64,000 nucleotides of DNA from Candidatus Protochlamydia sp. (lineage in GTDB: Bacteria; Chlamydiota; Chlamydiia; Chlamydiales; Parachlamydiaceae): assembly GCA_013695355.1 (NCBI GenBank), contig JACDAQ010000026.1, positions 124,001 to 188,000 of the forward strand, read 5' to 3'. How positions within the stretch are numbered: the stretch's first letter is position 1; every line of letters begins with the position of its first letter. The translations under genes and the position numbers were made by a program. A model generated the notes under the pieces. The model worked only from the letters and a program-made list of their open reading frames with translations. It was not told the DNA's origin and did no database searches. Below, in pieces: positions 60,984 to 64,000 of this stretch.

Positions 60984-62177
60984 ATGGATACCTATTCTGT
61001 AAAAAAGGGAAGCCTTTTAGGCGGCATTTTGCTTGTGGCAGGTTGCTGTATAGGCGCCGGAATGCTCGGTCTTCCCGTCTTAAGTGCCAAAGCAGGCTTT
61101 ATTCCAAGTTCCGCGATGTTCATTATCTGCTGGCTCTTCATGTTGACAACGGGTTTACTTTACCTAGAGGTCAATTTGTGGTTCGGCGAAGAGATCAACA
61201 TTCTTACGATGGCTGAAAAAACTCTCGGCAAATTTGCCAAGGGGATCTGCTGGTTTGTCTACCTGTTCCTTTTCTACTCCCTCATGGTAGCCTATGTCGC
61301 TGCAAGCGGGTCTTTGATCAGCGGTGCCGCAGAATGGGCAGGCCTGTTTTTTTCTCAGGGGATAGGGGCTGTCCTTTTTTGCATTTTTTTTGGTTTCCTC
61401 CTTTTTTTAGGGCTTGGCGCGGTGGATTGGTTCAACCGCTTCCTGATGGGAGGCCTGATCGTGACTTATGTTTGGCTGGTTGCCCTCGGCCTTCCTCATG
61501 TCGATATTTCCCTTTTGAAAAACCAGGAATGGAACGCTGCCACAATGGTGATCCCGGCAGCTATTATTTCCTTTGGCTTTCATAATTTGATTCCCAGTCT
61601 GACAAAATACTATAAAAGTCATGTAAAATCCCTTGTCACCGTGCTTGTACTAGGCAGCGCCATCCCTTTAGTCATTTATCTTTTATGGGAATGGGTTATT
61701 TTGGGCCTGACCCCTCTGATTGAATTTCAGGAAGCGCTTGATCAGGGTGAAATTGCAACGCAAGCCTTAAAGGATGCTGTGGGTACTTCCTGGATAGGGG
61801 ATATAGCTCAAACATTTGCCTTCTTTGCCATTCTCACTTCATTTTTGAGCGTAGCGATCAGTTTTGTCGATTTTTTGGCAGACGGGCTTTCAATTAAGAA
61901 AGATTTTATGGGAAAAATCATTCTGGCCTTGCTTGTTTTGATACCCCCTCTTCTATTTGCCCTGTTTTACCCCTCCATTTTCCTTGAGGCTTTGAATTAT
62001 GCGGGGGGGTATGGCGCTGTAATCATTTATGGGATCATCCCTGCATTGATGATCTGGGAAGGGCGCTATCGAAAAAAACTAGGCGGGCATGCAATTGTGC
62101 CAGGTGGAAAGCCACTTTTGATTGCAGTGATCCTTTTTTCAGCTGCAGTAATGATTTTGCAATTTACATCGCGATGA
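60984..62177 (+). CDS. tyrP: aromatic amino acid permease (TyrP/Mtr family)
   Basis: The 397-residue protein has about eleven TM segments. It begins [19 protein letters not shown], the signature of the HAAAP aromatic transporters, with S-F-G-F-H-N-L-I-P near 198. It should import tyrosine or tryptophan by proton symport. Chlamydiae usually carry tyrP genes. The 13-nt gap to trpS suggests an operon that couples tryptophan uptake to its charging. No Shine-Dalgarno box precedes the ATG, and an ORF overlapping the start in another frame was rejected. Confidence 0.92.
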   Translation: MDTYSVKKGSLLGGILLVAGCCIGAGMLGLPVLSAKAGFIPSSAMFIICWLFMLTTGLLYLEVNLWFGEEINILTMAEKTLGKFAKGICWFVYLFLFYSLMVAYVAASGSLISGAAEWAGLFFSQGIGAVLFCIFFGFLLFLGLGAVDWFNRFLMGGLIVTYVWLVALGLPHVDISLLKNQEWNAATMVIPAAIISFGFHNLIPSLTKYYKSHVKSLVTVLVLGSAIPLVIYLLWEWVILGLTPLIEFQEALDQGEIATQALKDAVGTSWIGDIAQTFAFFAILTSFLSVAISFVDFLADGLSIKKDFMGKIILALLVLIPPLLFALFYPSIFLEALNYAGGYGAVIIYGIIPALMIWEGRYRKKLGGHAIVPGGKPLLIAVILFSAAVMILQFTSR

Positions 62178-62190
62178 AGAGGATGAACTT

Positions 62191-63246
62191 ATGAGTGAAA
62201 AAAAAAGAATTTTGACCGGCGATCGCCCTACAGGGCAGCTTCATTTAGGCCATTATGTTGGATCTTTGAAAAACCGCATAGCCTTGCAGGAAACCTATGA
62301 TTGTTACATTATTATAGCCGACCTGCACACCCTGACCACAAAACCGGCCAAAGAAGAGATCCTTAAGTTGCGGGAAAATATCCGTTTGATGGTCCTCGAT
62401 TACCTTGCTTGTGGTCTCGACCATAAAAAAGCAACTTTTTATCTGCAGTCGGCCACTCCGGCTGTTTATGAAATGAACCTTTTGTTTGAAATGCTTATCT
62501 CCCTTAATCGCCTCACAGGTTTGCCAAGTCTAAAAGAAATGGCCCGAAATGCCCATTTGGAAAATGACAGCATACCGTTCGGTTTGATCGGCTACCCTGT
62601 CCTGCAGACGGCCGACATCTTGATGCCAAAGGCCCACCTTGTACCGGTCGGTAAAGATAATGAGGCTCACATAGAATTAGCAAGAGATATTGCAAGACGC
62701 TTCAACCAATATTATGGCGATGTTTTCCCCTTACCTGAAGTTTTGCTGAGCGATACTCCTTCGTTAATTGGAATAGATGGCAAAGGAAAGATGAGCAAAT
62801 CGGCCAATAATTCAATTTACCTGTCGGATGACTCCAAAACTGTGGAAAAAAAAGTAAGGGGCATGTACACAGATCCTAACAGGCTGCGGGCCGATACACC
62901 TGGGACCGTCGAAGGGAATCCGGTTTTTATCTATCACGATAATTTTAATTCCAGAAAGGATGAAGTGGAAGATCTAAAAAAATGGTATAGGGAAGGATCT
63001 GTAGGGGATGTAGAGGTAAAGGAAAAACTGACCTTGGCAGTGAACGAGTTTTTAGAGCCTATCCGTGAACGGCGCAAATATTTTGAAGCGGACAAGGGAT
63101 TGATCGAAGAAATTATTTATGATGGGACTGAAAAAATGAATGAAGTTTCTCAGGCGACTCTAAAAGAGATCCGCAGCGCAATGGGATTGGGAGGAGCATG
63201 GAACAAGATTTCGCGCATTGCCAGGGAACGTAAAAAAACCTTATGA
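62191..63246 (+). CDS. trpS: tryptophanyl-tRNA synthetase
   Basis: The 351-residue class I synthetase charges tRNA-Trp. [15 protein letters not shown] near 11 holds the HIGH-type motif, [10 protein letters not shown] near 155 binds tryptophan and ATP, and G-K-G-K-M-S-K-S-A near 203 is the KMSKS loop. Length is normal. Its stop overlaps the uvrB start (ATGA). The order trpS-uvrB is as in C. trachomatis. Confidence 0.96.
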   Translation: MSEKKRILTGDRPTGQLHLGHYVGSLKNRIALQETYDCYIIIADLHTLTTKPAKEEILKLRENIRLMVLDYLACGLDHKKATFYLQSATPAVYEMNLLFEMLISLNRLTGLPSLKEMARNAHLENDSIPFGLIGYPVLQTADILMPKAHLVPVGKDNEAHIELARDIARRFNQYYGDVFPLPEVLLSDTPSLIGIDGKGKMSKSANNSIYLSDDSKTVEKKVRGMYTDPNRLRADTPGTVEGNPVFIYHDNFNSRKDEVEDLKKWYREGSVGDVEVKEKLTLAVNEFLEPIRERRKYFEADKGLIEEIIYDGTEKMNEVSQATLKEIRSAMGLGGAWNKISRIARERKKTL

Positions 63247-64000
63247 CCGAACCTAACCTTTTCAAGCTCCACACTGAATTTCAACCAACTGGAGATCAGC
63301 CTGGGGCCATAGAAAAGCTGACTACAGGTGTTCTGCAAGGCCGCCCAGCCCAGGTTTTACTTGGGATTACAGGTTCCGGCAAAACTTTCACAATGGCCAA
63401 TGTCATTGCCAGGATTCAACGCCCCACTTTAATTTTAGCCCACAATAAAACATTGGCCGCCCAACTGTACCAGGAATTTAAAACCTTTTTTCCCGAAAAT
63501 GCAGTCGAGTATTTTGTCTCCTACTACGATTATTATCAGCCCGAAGCCTATATTCCCAGGTCAGATACTTACATTGAAAAAGACATGGCGATCAATGATA
63601 AGATCGACAAAATGAGGCTCAGCGCCACGCGCTCTTTGCTTGAACGTTCGGACGTCATCATCGTTTCTTCGGTATCCTGCATTTATGGATTAGGTTCTCC
63701 GGAATATTACCGTGGAATGAATTTGACCTTATCCCAGGGTCAGACGCGGCGCCGGGACGATATCCTGCTCCATCTGGTCGAGATGCAATATAAAAGGAAT
63801 GATTTCGAATTTATACGTTCTACTTTTCGTGTCCGAGGGGATGTCTTAGACATATTTCCCGCCTATGAGGAGGACATTGCCATTAGGGTCGAACTTTTTG
63901 GCGACGAGATCGAACAGATCAGCGAAATCGATCCTCTCACGGGAAAAATGAAAAGGCGCATTCCTTCCATCACGATCTATCCCAGTTCCCACCACGTGAC
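63243..64000 (+). CDS. uvrB: UvrABC excision nuclease subunit B (3' part outside window)
   Basis: The frame opens at ATG 63243, overlapping the trpS stop, and runs off the right edge. At least 252 residues are visible. Helicase motif I is [10 protein letters not shown] near 36-45. The beta-hairpin region has [17 protein letters not shown] near 90, used to probe DNA damage, and [12 protein letters not shown] follows. It hands damaged DNA from UvrA to UvrC in nucleotide excision repair. No frameshift is seen in the visible part. Confidence 0.96.
   Translation, partial: MTEPNLFKLHTEFQPTGDQPGAIEKLTTGVLQGRPAQVLLGITGSGKTFTMANVIARIQRPTLILAHNKTLAAQLYQEFKTFFPENAVEYFVSYYDYYQPEAYIPRSDTYIEKDMAINDKIDKMRLSATRSLLERSDVIIVSSVSCIYGLGSPEYYRGMNLTLSQGQTRRRDDILLHLVEMQYKRNDFEFIRSTFRVRGDVLDIFPAYEEDIAIRVELFGDEIEQISEIDPLTGKMKRRIPSITIYPSSHHV

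Noticed and set aside
60764-61216. 150-codon plus-strand frame overlapping the tyrP start
   Set aside because: More than half overlaps tyrP in another frame, there is no ribosome-binding site, and its translation is low-complexity and Arg-rich with no family features.
1-64000. tRNA, rRNA, CRISPR array, replication origin or complete insertion sequence
   Set aside because: Intergenic regions were scanned by eye for the T-loop GTTCGA pattern, regular spaced repeats, DnaA-box clusters and transposase frames. None was convincing. A covariance-model search could still find a missed RNA.

Overview
The window reads as a chromosomal stretch of an amoeba-associated member of the phylum Chlamydiae (Parachlamydia/Protochlamydia/Neochlamydia-like). 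The call rests on family features: a 722-residue GreA with the long chlamydial N-terminal part, a roughly 570-residue ThyX-type thymidylate synthase, a TyrP-type aromatic amino acid permease, several small proteins with one bilobed hydrophobic segment as in inclusion-membrane (Inc) proteins, and eukaryotic-like effector candidates. Gene order also matches what I recall of Chlamydia trachomatis: nifU-nifS-gpmA-rluB-rsm22-like plus birA-rodA (CT720-CT726), lpd-lipA (CT557-558), trpS-uvrB (CT585-586) and greA beside a small conserved gene (CT636-635). Base composition is moderately AT-rich, and the accessory genes are visibly more AT-rich than the housekeeping genes.

Layout. 1-7150 is an accessory block: the end of a GT92-like glycosyltransferase, a TylF-type methyltransferase, an acyltransferase-3 with a coupled small membrane protein, a large predicted CX5R phosphoinositide phosphatase (effector candidate), a glycosyltransferase resembling the N-terminal domain of animal collagen galactosyltransferases, and a lipoprotein. 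7214-13366 is a minus-strand housekeeping run (greA, rdgB, NYN nuclease, gpsA, nnr). 13632-18100 holds a conserved chlamydial gene, glycosyltransferases and mutY. 18361-23718 is an oppABC-like operon whose two permeases both carry long insertions. 24354-33220 is mixed: a ChaN/TraB-like protein, a DsbD_2-type membrane protein, glycogen phosphorylase, a kinase-like effector candidate, an F-box/WD40-like protein and a Phd/VapC toxin-antitoxin pair with a near-ideal promoter/operator. 33282-39789 is a MoxR/DUF58/BatD-like module split by a divergent hydrolase and a hairpin element, plus a PhoR-like histidine kinase. 40060-43413 is lpd-lipA-HEAT protein. 43613-49443 holds a DUF1796 protein, ThyX, an HExxH membrane protein and a large unknown. 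49777-57988 is the conserved chlamydial block. 58136-60690 is an AT-rich accessory patch. 60984-64000 is tyrP-trpS-uvrB, with uvrB running off the right edge.

The most unusual points are these. The NifS/NifU-like pair has lost both the PLP lysine and the catalytic cysteine (NifS) and all three scaffold cysteines (IscU domain), while an intact Nfu CxxC remains. Three eukaryotic-type effector candidates (phosphatase, kinase, F-box/WD40) lie within about 30 kb. Several families of small palindromic elements occur, including one copy that sits inside another with a possible 4-bp target duplication. A small gene is interrupted only by a run of eight A's. No rRNA, tRNA, CRISPR array or complete insertion sequence was seen.
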